DNA of 64,000 nt from contig NZ_JBLXCD010000007.1 of the NCBI RefSeq assembly GCF_048265165.1, positions 140,283 through 204,282 of the forward strand, written 5' to 3'. Below are positions 7,621 to 16,561 of this stretch, in pieces; the stretch's first letter is position 1; every line of letters begins with the position of its first letter. The notes below the pieces were generated by a model, which did not search any database, had not been told where the DNA came from, and worked only from the letters and a program-made list of their open reading frames with translations. Position numbers and translations under genes: made by a program. The DNA is from Oceanospirillum sp048265165. GTDB lineage: Bacteria > Pseudomonadota > Gammaproteobacteria > Pseudomonadales > Halomonadaceae.

Positions 7621-8883
7621 ATGGATAAACTACTTATTACCGGAGGTCGCCCACTTGATGGCGACATCCGTATTTCCGGTGCAAAAAACTCAGCATTACC
7701 TATTTTAGCGGCAACTCTTTTAGCAGAAGGGCCCGTGCGTATTGGTAATCTGCCGCACCTGCACGACATCACGACCATGATTGAGCTGCTCAGCTGCATG
7801 GGAATTGAGCCGGTTGTTGATGAGAAAATGCGTATTGAAGTGGATGCCAGAACGATCCGCAATTGCCATGCTCCCTATGACCTTGTCCGTACTATGAGGG
7901 CTTCCATTCTGGTTTTAGGCCCTTTGCTGGCGCACTTCGGTGAGGCTCAAGTATCTCTGCCAGGTGGTTGTGCAATCGGTAGCCGTCCCGTCGATCTCCA
8001 CATTCGTGGCCTTGAGGCCATGGGTGCTGATATTTTAGTTGAAGATGGTTATATCAAAGCTAAGGTTAATGGCCGGCTGAAAGGTGCCAATATTTTGTTT
8101 GATACCGTGACGGTAACAGGGACCGAGAATATCCTGATGGCAGCTTGTCTTGCCGATGGAACATCTGTTATCGAAAATGCTGCCCGTGAACCGGAAGTGA
8201 CCGATCTGGCTGAATGTCTGATTGCGATGGGGGCAAATATTTCAGGTTTGGGCACCGACCGTCTTGTGGTTGAGGGTGTCGAGACACTGCATGGCTGTCA
8301 GCATGATGTGGTTGCTGACCGGATTGAGACGGGCACCTATCTGGTGGCTGCCGCCGCATCACGGGGGCGTATTCTGGTGAAGGATACCCGGGCTGATATT
8401 CAGGATGCTGTTCTGCTGAAGCTTGAAGAAGCGGGTGCGCACATCTCAACCGGTGAGGGTTTTATCGAGCTGAACATGAACGGTAACCGCCCGAAAGCTG
8501 TCAATTTACGCACGGCTCCTTATCCGGCTTTCCCTACTGATATGCAGGCTCAGTTTGTTGCAATGAATGCAGTGGCTGAAGGCAGTTCCCGTATCACGGA
8601 AACCATCTTTGAAAACCGCTATATGCATGTTCAGGAAATGCTGCGTATGGGGGCGAAAATTGATGTTCAGGGAAATACTGCAATCATTAATGGTGTTGAA
8701 CGGTTAAAAGGGGCCCCTGTGATGGCAACAGACCTGCGGGCATCAGCAAGCCTGGTTATTGCTGGTCTGGTTGCGGATGGTGATACTCTTGTTGATCGTA
8801 TCTACCATATTGATCGTGGTTATGAATGCATTGAAGAAAAAATGCAGCTTTTAGGTGCTAAGATCCGTCGAATCCCAAGCTAA
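7621..8883 (+). CDS. murA: MurA, UDP-N-acetylglucosamine 1-carboxyvinyltransferase
   Basis: MurA transfers enolpyruvate from PEP to UDP-GlcNAc, the first committed step of peptidoglycan synthesis, in the cytoplasm. The 420-residue length is typical. The N-terminal GGRPLDGDIRISGAKNSALP carries the substrate lysine and asparagine, and the active-site cysteine is C117 in LPGGCAIGSRPVDLH, so the usual fosfomycin-target residue is present. The ATG at 7621 is 28 bases after the BolA gene. The next gene, hisG, begins 18 bases after the stop, suggesting read-through from the mla operon. Confidence 0.97.
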   Translation: MDKLLITGGRPLDGDIRISGAKNSALPILAATLLAEGPVRIGNLPHLHDITTMIELLSCMGIEPVVDEKMRIEVDARTIRNCHAPYDLVRTMRASILVLGPLLAHFGEAQVSLPGGCAIGSRPVDLHIRGLEAMGADILVEDGYIKAKVNGRLKGANILFDTVTVTGTENILMAACLADGTSVIENAAREPEVTDLAECLIAMGANISGLGTDRLVVEGVETLHGCQHDVVADRIETGTYLVAAAASRGRILVKDTRADIQDAVLLKLEEAGAHISTGEGFIELNMNGNRPKAVNLRTAPYPAFPTDMQAQFVAMNAVAEGSSRITETIFENRYMHVQEMLRMGAKIDVQGNTAIINGVERLKGAPVMATDLRASASLVIAGLVADGDTLVDRIYHIDRGYECIEEKMQLLGAKIRRIPS

Positions 8884-8901
8884 CAGGTTTTATTCATTAC
8901 T

Positions 8902-9549
8902 ATGAGCCAATCGCAAGAGCCACAACAACTGATTATCGCGCTGTCAAAGGGGCGTATTCTTGATGAAACTCTGCCGCTTTTTGAGCAGGCAGGGATCTAT
9001 CCGCTGGAAGATGTCCGTAAAAGCCGAAAACTGATTTTCGATACCAACCTGGATCATGTGAAACTTATCATTATTCGCGCAACGGATGTTCCGACCTATG
9101 TTGAACTGGGGGCTGCTGATATGGGCGTTTCCGGTAAAGATGTACTGATGGAGCATGGTGCCAAAGGTATCTATGAGCCACTGGATCTGAACATCGCCCG
9201 TTGTCGTCTGATGACGGCAGGTATGAAGGGGCAGCAACGACCGGAAGGCCGTATACGTGTCGCGACTAAATTTATCAATGTTGCCAAACGGTATTATGCG
9301 GAACAGGGTGTTCAGGCTGATCTGATTAAGCTTTACGGTGGCATGGAGTTGGCGCCTATTATGGATCTGGCCGATGAAATTGTTGATATCGTTGATACCG
9401 GCAATACATTGAAAGCCAATGGTCTGGAAGCCCGTGAAGATATCGCTCCCATCAGCACCCGATTGGTGGTTAGTCAGGGCGCGATGAAAATGAAGCATCA
9501 GCTGATACAGCCTATTATCGAGCAATTACGTTCTGCCGTTAACGGGTAA
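8902..9549 (+). CDS. hisG: HisG, ATP phosphoribosyltransferase, short form
   Basis: HisG joins ATP and PRPP in the first step of histidine synthesis. The 215-residue protein is the short form: it ends after the catalytic periplasmic-binding-like fold and lacks the C-terminal allosteric domain of the 299-residue E. coli enzyme. Family motifs are ALSKGRILDETLPLFEQAGI, the phosphate loop VDIVDTGNTLKANGL and IIRATDVPTYVELGAADMGV. Short HisG needs HisZ for activity and feedback; hisZ is not in the window, so it must lie elsewhere. hisD follows after a hairpin-rich gap. Confidence 0.96.
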   Translation: MSQSQEPQQLIIALSKGRILDETLPLFEQAGIYPLEDVRKSRKLIFDTNLDHVKLIIIRATDVPTYVELGAADMGVSGKDVLMEHGAKGIYEPLDLNIARCRLMTAGMKGQQRPEGRIRVATKFINVAKRYYAEQGVQADLIKLYGGMELAPIMDLADEIVDIVDTGNTLKANGLEAREDIAPISTRLVVSQGAMKMKHQLIQPIIEQLRSAVNG

Positions 9550-9593
9550 GACGTAAACAGGGTTCAGTTTTTTTAGCTTACCCTGTGCTTTTC

Positions 9594-9626
9594 CCGGAGG
9601 TTAGCTTCTGCCTCCGGCTATTTTTT
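9594..9626 (+). terminator. intrinsic-terminator-like hairpin between hisG and hisD
   Basis: CCGGAGG at 9594-9600 pairs with CCTCCGG at 9611-9617 around a 10-base loop and is followed by CTATTTTTTCC. A weaker stem, ACAGGGT at 9557-9563 with ACCCTGT at 9580-9586, lies just upstream. Only about 31 bases separate the T tract from the hisD ATG. Confidence 0.65.
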
Positions 9627-9657
9627 CCTCAAGTCTTTTTTAAACCGGAAAATCCCT

Positions 9658-10974
9658 ATGTCATCGAACGTCTCTGTAAAACGTCTTGTTTCCTCCCAAG
9701 CTGATTTCTCCCAACAACTTGATACTTTACTTGCCTGGGAATCAGTTTCTGATACCGCCGTAAATGAAGCGGTTACTGATATTTTGCATCAGGTTAAGCA
9801 TCAGGGAGATAAAGCAGTTATGGCATTTACAGAGCGCTTTGATCATCTGCATGTGGAGGACTTTTCCAGTCTTGAAATGACTCAGGAGCGTCTTCAGCAG
9901 GCTTTGGATGGCTTACCAGCAGAGCGGCGGGCAGCTCTGGAACGTGCCGCTGAGCGCGTGCGTTCTTATCACGAGAAGCAGGCTCAGGGCCAGGGCTCCT
10001 GGGAGTACACTGAAGAGGATGGCACCTTGTTGGGACAGCAGGTGATGCCGATGGATCGTGTTGGTGTTTATGTGCCTGGTGGTAAGGCAGCCTATCCATC
10101 CTCTGTGTTAATGAACGCAATTCCGGCGAAAGTTGCCGGTGTTGAAGAGATCATCATGGTGGTGCCTACACCCCATGGCGAGCTGAATGAGCTGGTTTTA
10201 GCTGCTGCCTGTATTTCAGGGGTTGATCGTGTGTTTACTATTGGTGGTGCTCAGGCGGTTGCTGCTCTGGCCTATGGCACCGAAACGGTACCTCGGGTCG
10301 ATAAGATCGTTGGCCCTGGTAATATCTTCGTGGCGACTGCTAAGCGCATGGTTTTTGGCGCGGTTGGTATTGATATGATCGCCGGCCCTTCTGAAATTCT
10401 AGTGGTTTGTGACGGCAAAACCAACCCGGACTGGATTGCCATGGATCTGTTTTCTCAGGCAGAACATGATGAAGATGCCCAGCCTATTCTGGTGAGCTGG
10501 GATAAGGATTTTATCGACCAGGTTGAAGCCAGTATCCAGAAACTGATGCCAACTCTTGAGCGTGAGCCTATCGTTCGGGTCTCTATGGCGGAGCGGGCTG
10601 CTCTGATTCAGGTGAAGGATCTGGATGAGGCGATTGAGGTGACGAATCGTATCGCGCCGGAACACCTTGAGCTCTCCATAGAAGACCCTCAAGCCGTTGT
10701 AGGCCGGGTTCGCCATGCTGGTGCTATCTTCATGGGGCGCTATACAGCAGAAGCGCTGGGCGACTATTGTGCAGGACCTAACCATGTTTTACCCACATCG
10801 GGAACAGCGCGCTTTTCATCACCTTTAGGGGTCTATGATTTCCAGAAGCGCTCATCATTGATCATGTGTTCGGCAGATGGTGCCTCTGAGATGGGTAAAA
10901 TTGCTTCTGTTCTGGCTCGTGGGGAGAGCTTAACGGCACATGCCCGTTCGGCAGAGTACCGCATTAAAGACTAA
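9658..10974 (+). CDS. hisD: HisD, histidinol dehydrogenase
   Basis: HisD carries out the last two steps of histidine synthesis, oxidising histidinol to histidine with two NAD. The 438-residue protein shows the signatures VGVYVPGGKAAYPSSVLMNA and IGGAQAVAALAYGT, the catalytic region IAGPSEILVV, and zinc and catalytic residues in SQAEHDEDAQ and IAPEHLEL. Its length is close to the family norm. It follows hisG in the pseudomonad order hisG-hisD; hisC does not follow. A strong terminator lies just past the stop. Confidence 0.96.
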   Translation: MSSNVSVKRLVSSQADFSQQLDTLLAWESVSDTAVNEAVTDILHQVKHQGDKAVMAFTERFDHLHVEDFSSLEMTQERLQQALDGLPAERRAALERAAERVRSYHEKQAQGQGSWEYTEEDGTLLGQQVMPMDRVGVYVPGGKAAYPSSVLMNAIPAKVAGVEEIIMVVPTPHGELNELVLAAACISGVDRVFTIGGAQAVAALAYGTETVPRVDKIVGPGNIFVATAKRMVFGAVGIDMIAGPSEILVVCDGKTNPDWIAMDLFSQAEHDEDAQPILVSWDKDFIDQVEASIQKLMPTLEREPIVRVSMAERAALIQVKDLDEAIEVTNRIAPEHLELSIEDPQAVVGRVRHAGAIFMGRYTAEALGDYCAGPNHVLPTSGTARFSSPLGVYDFQKRSSLIMCSADGASEMGKIASVLARGESLTAHARSAEYRIKD

Positions 10975-10994
10975 GCCCGATCTGCATCTTGCAT

Positions 10995-11020
10995 AAAACC
11001 GGCCTTGGCCGGTTTTTTTT
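10995..11020 (+). terminator. intrinsic terminator after hisD
   Basis: CCGGCC at 10999-11004 pairs with GGCCGG at 11007-11012, flanked by AAAA on the left and eight T on the right. It ends the mla-murA-his transcript, facing the convergent EamA gene. Confidence 0.9.
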
Positions 11021-11050
11021 ATGGACTGACGCAGGTTCGCTAGAATACTT

Positions 11051-11935
11051 TCAGATTTGATCGGGTTTAATTACTGCTTTGGCTCTGAGTGTCATAGGGC
11101 TGGCGATAAAACCACCGGTTACGACAAGCAGCAAGGCCGCGAGTAAAATAAAACTCCATTCGCTGATACCGGCTAAAACCAGACTAAAAGCGGTGATTAA
11201 AGGTGCTGCAAAACTGGATATAGCCAGAAGAGAGCGGTTGCCCTGTTTCATTCCTATATCCCAGAGATAGAAGGCTCCCCCCACCGGGCCGAGGCCTAAT
11301 AGCAGAGCGCCCATAATTTCTGTGGCGGAAAACTGCCAGTAAGGCGTTTCAAAGAAAAAATGAGCGATCAGAGATAGTAGGGCAACGACCAATGATAGCC
11401 AACCAATATTGTCGGCACCTCCTGTGTTTTTCGAGAGATACCAAGAGTAAGTCGACCAAATTAAAGCGCAGGATGCAGCCAGCAGGTAGCCGGTCAGGTA
11501 ATCAGGAGATATATCAGAAAATGCTGAGATTCCCTGATGCTGGCTTATCACCAGGCTTACCCCGGTAAAGCCGATCAGACCACCATATAACGCCTGTTTC
11601 TTCCTGCCCTTTTCAGCTACAAATAAGGTCAGAATCAAAGGCCACAGATAAACAATCAGACTGACCTGAATCGCCGGAGCAAACCGAAGCGCCATAAAAT
11701 AGCAAAAATGAAACCCGAATAAACCAGCTATGCCAATAAGCCACTGAGGCAGAGTCATAACGGGGCGTTCGAAAAGTGCAGTATGCTGGGCTCCACGCTT
11801 TACAAACATCAAAACCGCAGATATTGAAAAGCAGATAAAAAGCAGCTGAAATGCAGGGATTTCACTGGTCAGGCTGCCGAGTAGGGCAAGTATGCCCCAT
11901 GAGCTGATAGCCATTAAGCCTAAGAAAGTGGGCAT
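11051..11935 (-). CDS. EamA/DMT-family transporter
   Basis: This 294-residue protein has about ten membrane helices in two homologous halves, the hallmark of the EamA drug/metabolite transporter family. Features include FCYFMALRFAPAIQVSLIVYLWPLILTLFVAE at the end of the first half and ALIWSTYSWYLSK at the start of the second. Such proteins export amino acids or other small metabolites; the substrate cannot be told. The ATG at 11935 has GGAG eight bases upstream. It is convergent with hisD and separated from the next minus-strand gene by 142 bases. Confidence 0.85.
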   Translation of the reverse strand: MPTFLGLMAISSWGILALLGSLTSEIPAFQLLFICFSISAVLMFVKRGAQHTALFERPVMTLPQWLIGIAGLFGFHFCYFMALRFAPAIQVSLIVYLWPLILTLFVAEKGRKKQALYGGLIGFTGVSLVISQHQGISAFSDISPDYLTGYLLAASCALIWSTYSWYLSKNTGGADNIGWLSLVVALLSLIAHFFFETPYWQFSATEIMGALLLGLGPVGGAFYLWDIGMKQGNRSLLAISSFAAPLITAFSLVLAGISEWSFILLAALLLVVTGGFIASPMTLRAKAVIKPDQI

Positions 11936-12077
11936 GTTGCTGACTCCATACTGAATAATCGCTAAGGTATAACCTGGATTTTAGAGCCAATTGAGGATCT
12001 TTAGTGTGCTGAAAAGCTGATACTTTATTCTTGAATAGGTATTTAGAGATTCTTGAAGAGGTATGCAAAGCAGAGAC

Positions 12078-12818
12078 TTAGCGAGCGCGATAGTCTTTAG
12101 GTGGCTGCCCCCAGTATTGACGAAAGCTGCGACTGAATGCTGACGCATCGGTATAGCCTACTTTTTGAGCAATAATTGCTATAGGAGTATCGCTATGGCT
12201 GAGCAGTGCTCGTGCCTTTTGCATACGCAGTACCCTAAGGTGTTGCAAGGGAGGCTGACCATAGATATCGACAAAGAGCTGCTTGAAATGGCTCAGGCTT
12301 AAACATGCAATATCCGATAACTGGCTAAGCTCTGGTGTATGGCTGAGATCTTTTTTCAGAAAGTCGACGACCAACTCTATTCTTTTATCCTTCCGAGCGT
12401 AGGGCTGCTGTTGAGATAGTAAGTGATAAAAGATATGGCCCATGGGTTGCTCGATATCTGGGTCGAGCTGGTTATTGAGTTGCTGCTCTGCAAAAAGGCA
12501 GAAGTCAAAGAAGTGGTTGCTGAGCGCTAGAAGAGGTTTTTCCAGTTGAGTCAGGTGCGCTGGGAGGTTGTGGATATCTGCAACCAGAAAGCGGGATTCC
12601 TGGTGGGAGGAAAATCGATGGATGTGACCCGGAGGAATGACAACTGCCTGTTTTACACCTAGCTCTGACTCAAACCTGAAGGGGAGGTGCTCACTAGCAC
12701 CAGAAAAACCAAGCGCCAGCCTAATTTTTCCCTGCAAAGGAATGACAACCTGTGCATATTCATGCCGGTGACTTCTGGGATTCAGGGTATACGACCGAAG
12801 TGATAATCGTGTTTGCAC
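12078..12818 (-). CDS. AraC-family regulator with cupin sensor domain
   Basis: The 246-residue protein has an N-terminal cupin-like domain (HRHEYAQVVIPLQGKI near residues 18-33, and a second conserved strand with PPGHIHRFSSH) and a C-terminal AraC helix-turn-helix pair (IACLSLSHFKQLFVDIYGQPP and IAIIAQKVGYTDASAFSRSFRQYWG). It should bind a small ligand and DNA in the cytoplasm. The start is a GTG at 12818; AGGAGG lies 13 bases upstream and is formed by the last codons of the histidine kinase gene, which ends only 9 bases before. The two genes are therefore likely co-transcribed. It has no receiver domain. Targets are unknown; the EamA gene downstream is a candidate. Confidence 0.85.
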   Translation of the reverse strand: MQTRLSLRSYTLNPRSHRHEYAQVVIPLQGKIRLALGFSGASEHLPFRFESELGVKQAVVIPPGHIHRFSSHQESRFLVADIHNLPAHLTQLEKPLLALSNHFFDFCLFAEQQLNNQLDPDIEQPMGHIFYHLLSQQQPYARKDKRIELVVDFLKKDLSHTPELSQLSDIACLSLSHFKQLFVDIYGQPPLQHLRVLRMQKARALLSHSDTPIAIIAQKVGYTDASAFSRSFRQYWGQPPKDYRAR

Positions 12819-12827
12819 AGTCTGTAC

Positions 12828-14708
12828 TTAGCCTCCTACAGACAGTGTTTCAGGCAAAAGAGGCAGCTGTATCATAACCTTCAGCCCTTCACCTGGTTTG
12901 GATGCTGTCTGAATACTGCCTGCGAGGGCTTGAGAAACCTGATTGTAAACGATATGCATACCAAGGCCGATACAGATGCTGTCACGCTTAGAGGTATGAA
13001 AAGGTTCAAACAGTTTATTAAGTTCCTGCTGTGACATGCCCTGGCCATTATCCTGATAGCAGATCGAAAGCCCGTCCGGTGTTTCCCTGATTGAGATGGC
13101 AATGTTATTGGACGGGTCAGAGGACTTAAAGCCGTGGATAATACTGTTATTAATCATTTGGTGAAATATTTGCACCCAGCTTTGAGTGATCGTTGGCCAA
13201 TTCAGATTATCTTCACAGGTGAGCTGAACGTTAATCTGTTTATCCTGAAGTTTTTGCTGTAATCCGATGATAATATCACCGAGCAGTTGTTTAACATAAA
13301 CAGGTTCAACTCTGCCCTGCCCGTTCTGTGCTGTAGTCTGCTTAAACACCTGTATCAAACGAACAACCCGCTGCAGATTAGCTTGCATTAATTTGTAGGC
13401 TTCGTAGTTAGGGTCTTCCTCTGAGTCTGGTTCAAGCATCATGCCCGCTGTAATGGCAACCCCTAAAGGTGTATTAATTTCATGGGCGATACCGGAGATC
13501 AGTGAAGCCAGAGCCGCCATTTTCTCACGCTCTATAAGCTGGCTTTGAGTGATTTCAAGCTTATGAAGAGATTGCTCAAGCTCCAGTGTCCTCAGAACAA
13601 CACGTTTTTCCAGTGTCTCATTAAGCTCCTGAAGTGCTTGCTCTGCTCGCTTGCGGGAGGTGATCTCAATCGCTGAGCCTCGCATGCTAACAGCCTGAGA
13701 CCGAGGGTGTACCTGTGCGCCATGGAAGATAAAGTTACGCTCTTCACCATGGAGATTTAGCCTGACTTCTACGCTTTTGAAGTCATGGCCCTGGCGTATC
13801 GCTTCACCCATTGCTCTATTTGGAATAAGATCCGTTAACTTGTGGCTGTACGTCTGGTTATCGGTGATACCTAACTGAGCTTGCATCTGTTCTGAGGCAA
13901 AAGTAATTCTGCCTTCAGCGTCCGTTTCCCAGAGCCAGTCAGAGGCTGAATTGGCAAAGTCGGTAAAGCGATCTCTTTCTGCTTCTATTTTTGCATAGAG
14001 CTGGTTTAAGTTGTAACTGAGTTGATTAACAGAAAGAGCCAGTATACTAATTTCATCATGCTCTGAAGTTATAAAGGGTACTTGGTCCAGTTGTATGGCT
14101 TTGTGCGGTTGATTGGGGAGGAAGTGATCCAGGTAGTTCAGAATTCTCAGAATTCGCCGGTTTACGCTAAGTTGAAAAACCCAGAGAATCAGACCTGAAA
14201 CGATAAATGTCTTTATACCATTGACGATCAGTGTCGATAAGAATGTTTGCAGAAGTTGTTGATAAATTCGTTCCGAGGAAGACTCAGCATAGAGCTGGCC
14301 TAGCATAAAGCGACTGCTGTCCTGACCGTTGTATTGAAGAGGAATCAGCTGGCTCATCTTATCACCGGTTACTTCTTTGCCTGCCTGCCAAACCTGGTTG
14401 CTGGTTGCTGAGGTCACTCTTATAAAAGATATGTCCGGTAATTTAACCAAACCTTCAAGGCGTATATTGAGTTGGTGTTCATTAAACTCCCACAAATTAA
14501 TTGTTAGTGATTCGACATGGACATCCTTTAGCTCCTGAAACCGCGTTTCGACAGAACTGACTTCCTTGCGGTAATCGCTATAGAGCTGAATCAGAGTGGA
14601 GGTTAGGGTAATCAGGCTGCTGATTATGATGAGAACAATAATAATCCTGCGACCGATAACACTGGCAAAAGGATGTCGTGAAAGCTTGTGTGAAGTCGAC
14701 AGCGGCAT
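12828..14708 (-). CDS. membrane sensor histidine kinase with PAS domain
   Basis: The 626-residue protein has a membrane helix near residues 20-42, a periplasmic region to about 157 with an LWEFNEHQL motif, a second helix (about 160-182), a linker, a PAS domain (about 245-350, SDWLWETDAEGRITFASEQM), a coiled coil, and a kinase core. The phospho-accepting histidine is in SGIAHEINTPLG, and the ATP-binding motifs are N box NNSIIHGF, G1 DNGQGM and G2 GLGMHIVYNQVSQ. It should sense an external or redox signal and autophosphorylate. No receiver-domain gene is adjacent; the downstream partner is an AraC protein. The start is the ATG at 14708. Confidence 0.9.
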   Translation of the reverse strand: MPLSTSHKLSRHPFASVIGRRIIIVLIIISSLITLTSTLIQLYSDYRKEVSSVETRFQELKDVHVESLTINLWEFNEHQLNIRLEGLVKLPDISFIRVTSATSNQVWQAGKEVTGDKMSQLIPLQYNGQDSSRFMLGQLYAESSSERIYQQLLQTFLSTLIVNGIKTFIVSGLILWVFQLSVNRRILRILNYLDHFLPNQPHKAIQLDQVPFITSEHDEISILALSVNQLSYNLNQLYAKIEAERDRFTDFANSASDWLWETDAEGRITFASEQMQAQLGITDNQTYSHKLTDLIPNRAMGEAIRQGHDFKSVEVRLNLHGEERNFIFHGAQVHPRSQAVSMRGSAIEITSRKRAEQALQELNETLEKRVVLRTLELEQSLHKLEITQSQLIEREKMAALASLISGIAHEINTPLGVAITAGMMLEPDSEEDPNYEAYKLMQANLQRVVRLIQVFKQTTAQNGQGRVEPVYVKQLLGDIIIGLQQKLQDKQINVQLTCEDNLNWPTITQSWVQIFHQMINNSIIHGFKSSDPSNNIAISIRETPDGLSICYQDNGQGMSQQELNKLFEPFHTSKRDSICIGLGMHIVYNQVSQALAGSIQTASKPGEGLKVMIQLPLLPETLSVGG

Positions 14709-14811
14709 AGAGGCTACCCGTCACTCAATAAAAATGTGGTTAACGCATTATTTTCAGCATAAAGGCTGAATAAGGTAGTGGCAACTGTATTCAGCGGGCT
14801 TTTCCAGACCC

Positions 14812-14847
14812 GAAAGTACCAAGCCCCGAGTTTCCCCGGGGCTTGGT
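14812..14847 (-). terminator. hairpin after purH
   Basis: ACCAAGCCCCG at 14818-14828 pairs perfectly with CGGGGCTTGGT at 14837-14847. On the minus strand it follows the purH stop by about 45 bases and is followed by a short U-rich tail (ACTTT). The stem is very strong and the tail weak. It probably terminates dusB-fis-purH. Confidence 0.65.
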
Positions 14848-14890
14848 CTGTCTTTATATATCAGGTCAGGCGACATTCAGCCGCCCAATC

Positions 14891-16474
14891 TCAGTGCCGG
14901 AAGTGACGCATTCCGGTAAATACCATCGCCATGCCGTGCTCATCCGCTGCATCAATAACTTCCTGATCGCGCATAGAGCCTCCGGGCTGAATCACGGCGC
15001 TGATACCTGCTTTAGCTGCCGCATCGATACCGTCACGGAATGGGAAGAAGGCATCGGATGCCATAACAGACCCTGGTACTTCCAGACCTTCATCTTCTGC
15101 TTTGATGCCAGCGATTTTAGCACTGTACACACGGCTCATCTGGCCGGCACCTACACCAATGGTCTGACCGTTTCTTACGTAAACAATAGCGTTAGATTTA
15201 ACGAACTTAGCTACCTTCCAGGCGAAGGCCAGATCACGCATCTGTTCTTCGGTTGGTGCTTTTTTAGTCACAACCTTCAGATCTTCATCGGTCACCATGC
15301 CCAGATCTCGATCCTGAACCAGCAGGCCGCCATTTACACGTTTATAGTCCAAGCTGTGATCACGCTCACCTGGCCAGTTATCACCACAGTCCAGCAGGCG
15401 TACGTTAGCTTTAGTCGCAACAATTGCACTGGCTTTTTCAGAAACTCCCGGTGCGATAATGACTTCAACAAACTGACGATCGACAATCGCTTGTGCTGTT
15501 TCTGCATCCAGTGGACGGTTAAAAGCGATGATGCCGCCAAACGCAGATGTTGGATCGGTTTGGAAAGCGAGTTCATAAGCCTGCAGTGGATTGTCAGCAA
15601 TCGCAACACCGCAAGGGTTCGCGTGTTTGACGATCACACAGGCTGGTTCAACAAAAGATTTCACACATTCGAACGCCGCATCGGTATCTGCTACGTTGTT
15701 AAAAGACAGTTCTTTACCCTGCAGCTGTTTGGCTGTGGATACACTGGCTTCAACCGGTTTTTTCTCTACATAGAAGGCCGCTTTCTGATGCGGGTTTTCG
15801 CCATAACGCATCTCTTGCTTTTTCTCGTACTGTACATTGTAAGTACGTGCAAAATCTTCGCTGCCACCTTCAACCAAGCGACCAAAGTAGTTGGCGATCA
15901 TGCCATCGTAAGCGGCGGTATGCTCAAACGCCTTAATGGCCAGGTCAAAACGGGTCTGCTGCGCAACCGCGCCGCCATTAGCGTCCATATCCGTCAGAAT
16001 ACGGCTGTAGTCATTTACATCAACGACAATAGAAACAAAAGCGTGGTTTTTTGCCGTAGAGCGCACCATGGTTGGCCCGCCAATGTCGATATTTTCTACT
16101 GCCATTTCAAGGGTGCAGTCGTCGCGGGCAACAGTGGCTTCAAACGGATAAAGGTTTACAGCAACCAAGTCGATACCCTGGATGCCGTTTTCAGCCATCA
16201 CCTCATCATCCATACCGCGACGAGCCAGAATGCCACCGTGAATTTTAGGGTGCAGCGTTTTGACACGACCATCCATCATCTCAGGAAAGCCGGTGTAATC
16301 AGAAACTTCAACTGCTGGTACGCCTTGCTCTTTTAGCAGTTTGTACGTGCCGCCGGTGGACAGAATTTCAACACCGCGCTCGGTCAGTGCTTTGGCAAAG
16401 TCAACAACGCCGGTTTTATCCGATACGCTGATTAATGCCCGGCGAACCGGCAGATTTTGTGCTTTGGCAGACAT
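14891..16474 (-). CDS. purH: PurH, AICAR transformylase/IMP cyclohydrolase
   Basis: PurH carries out the last two steps of de novo purine synthesis, formylating AICAR and closing the ring to IMP. The 527-residue protein has the MGS-like cyclohydrolase domain first (RRALISVSDKTGVVDFAKAL, LSTGGTYKLLKEQGV, DGRVKTLHPKIHGGIL) and the transformylase domain after about residue 200 (KHANPCGVAIADN, the PCG loop, and NAIVYVRNGQTIGVGAGQMSRV). The ATG at 16474 is preceded by AAAGAG. It lies downstream of fis, an order also seen in pseudomonads, with a strong hairpin between. Confidence 0.97.
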   Translation of the reverse strand: MSAKAQNLPVRRALISVSDKTGVVDFAKALTERGVEILSTGGTYKLLKEQGVPAVEVSDYTGFPEMMDGRVKTLHPKIHGGILARRGMDDEVMAENGIQGIDLVAVNLYPFEATVARDDCTLEMAVENIDIGGPTMVRSTAKNHAFVSIVVDVNDYSRILTDMDANGGAVAQQTRFDLAIKAFEHTAAYDGMIANYFGRLVEGGSEDFARTYNVQYEKKQEMRYGENPHQKAAFYVEKKPVEASVSTAKQLQGKELSFNNVADTDAAFECVKSFVEPACVIVKHANPCGVAIADNPLQAYELAFQTDPTSAFGGIIAFNRPLDAETAQAIVDRQFVEVIIAPGVSEKASAIVATKANVRLLDCGDNWPGERDHSLDYKRVNGGLLVQDRDLGMVTDEDLKVVTKKAPTEEQMRDLAFAWKVAKFVKSNAIVYVRNGQTIGVGAGQMSRVYSAKIAGIKAEDEGLEVPGSVMASDAFFPFRDGIDAAAKAGISAVIQPGGSMRDQEVIDAADEHGMAMVFTGMRHFRH

Positions 16475-16499
16475 AATGTGCTCTTTTCTCTTATATAGG

Positions 16500-16542
16500 T
16501 GAGTAAGAAAACAGAAAGCGGCAGAGGTGATCTGCCGCTTTC
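16500..16542 (-). terminator. strong terminator-like hairpin between fis and purH
   Basis: GAAAGCGGCAGA at 16514-16525 pairs over 12 bases with TCTGCCGCTTTC at 16531-16542, loop of 5. On the minus strand it is followed by TGTTTTCTT. The purH ATG is about 40 bases beyond the stem, so purH depends on read-through or a promoter overlapping the hairpin. Confidence 0.75.
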
Positions 16543-16561
16543 ATCAAAAAGTCGGTTTGGG

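Noticed and set aside
8944..9525. 193-codon open frame antisense to hisG
   Set aside because: hisG is complete and conserved in the sense frame; the antisense product has no family pattern.
14843..16336. 497-codon open frame on the plus strand
   Set aside because: It lies entirely opposite purH, which has full family signatures, and its product has no recognisable domain.
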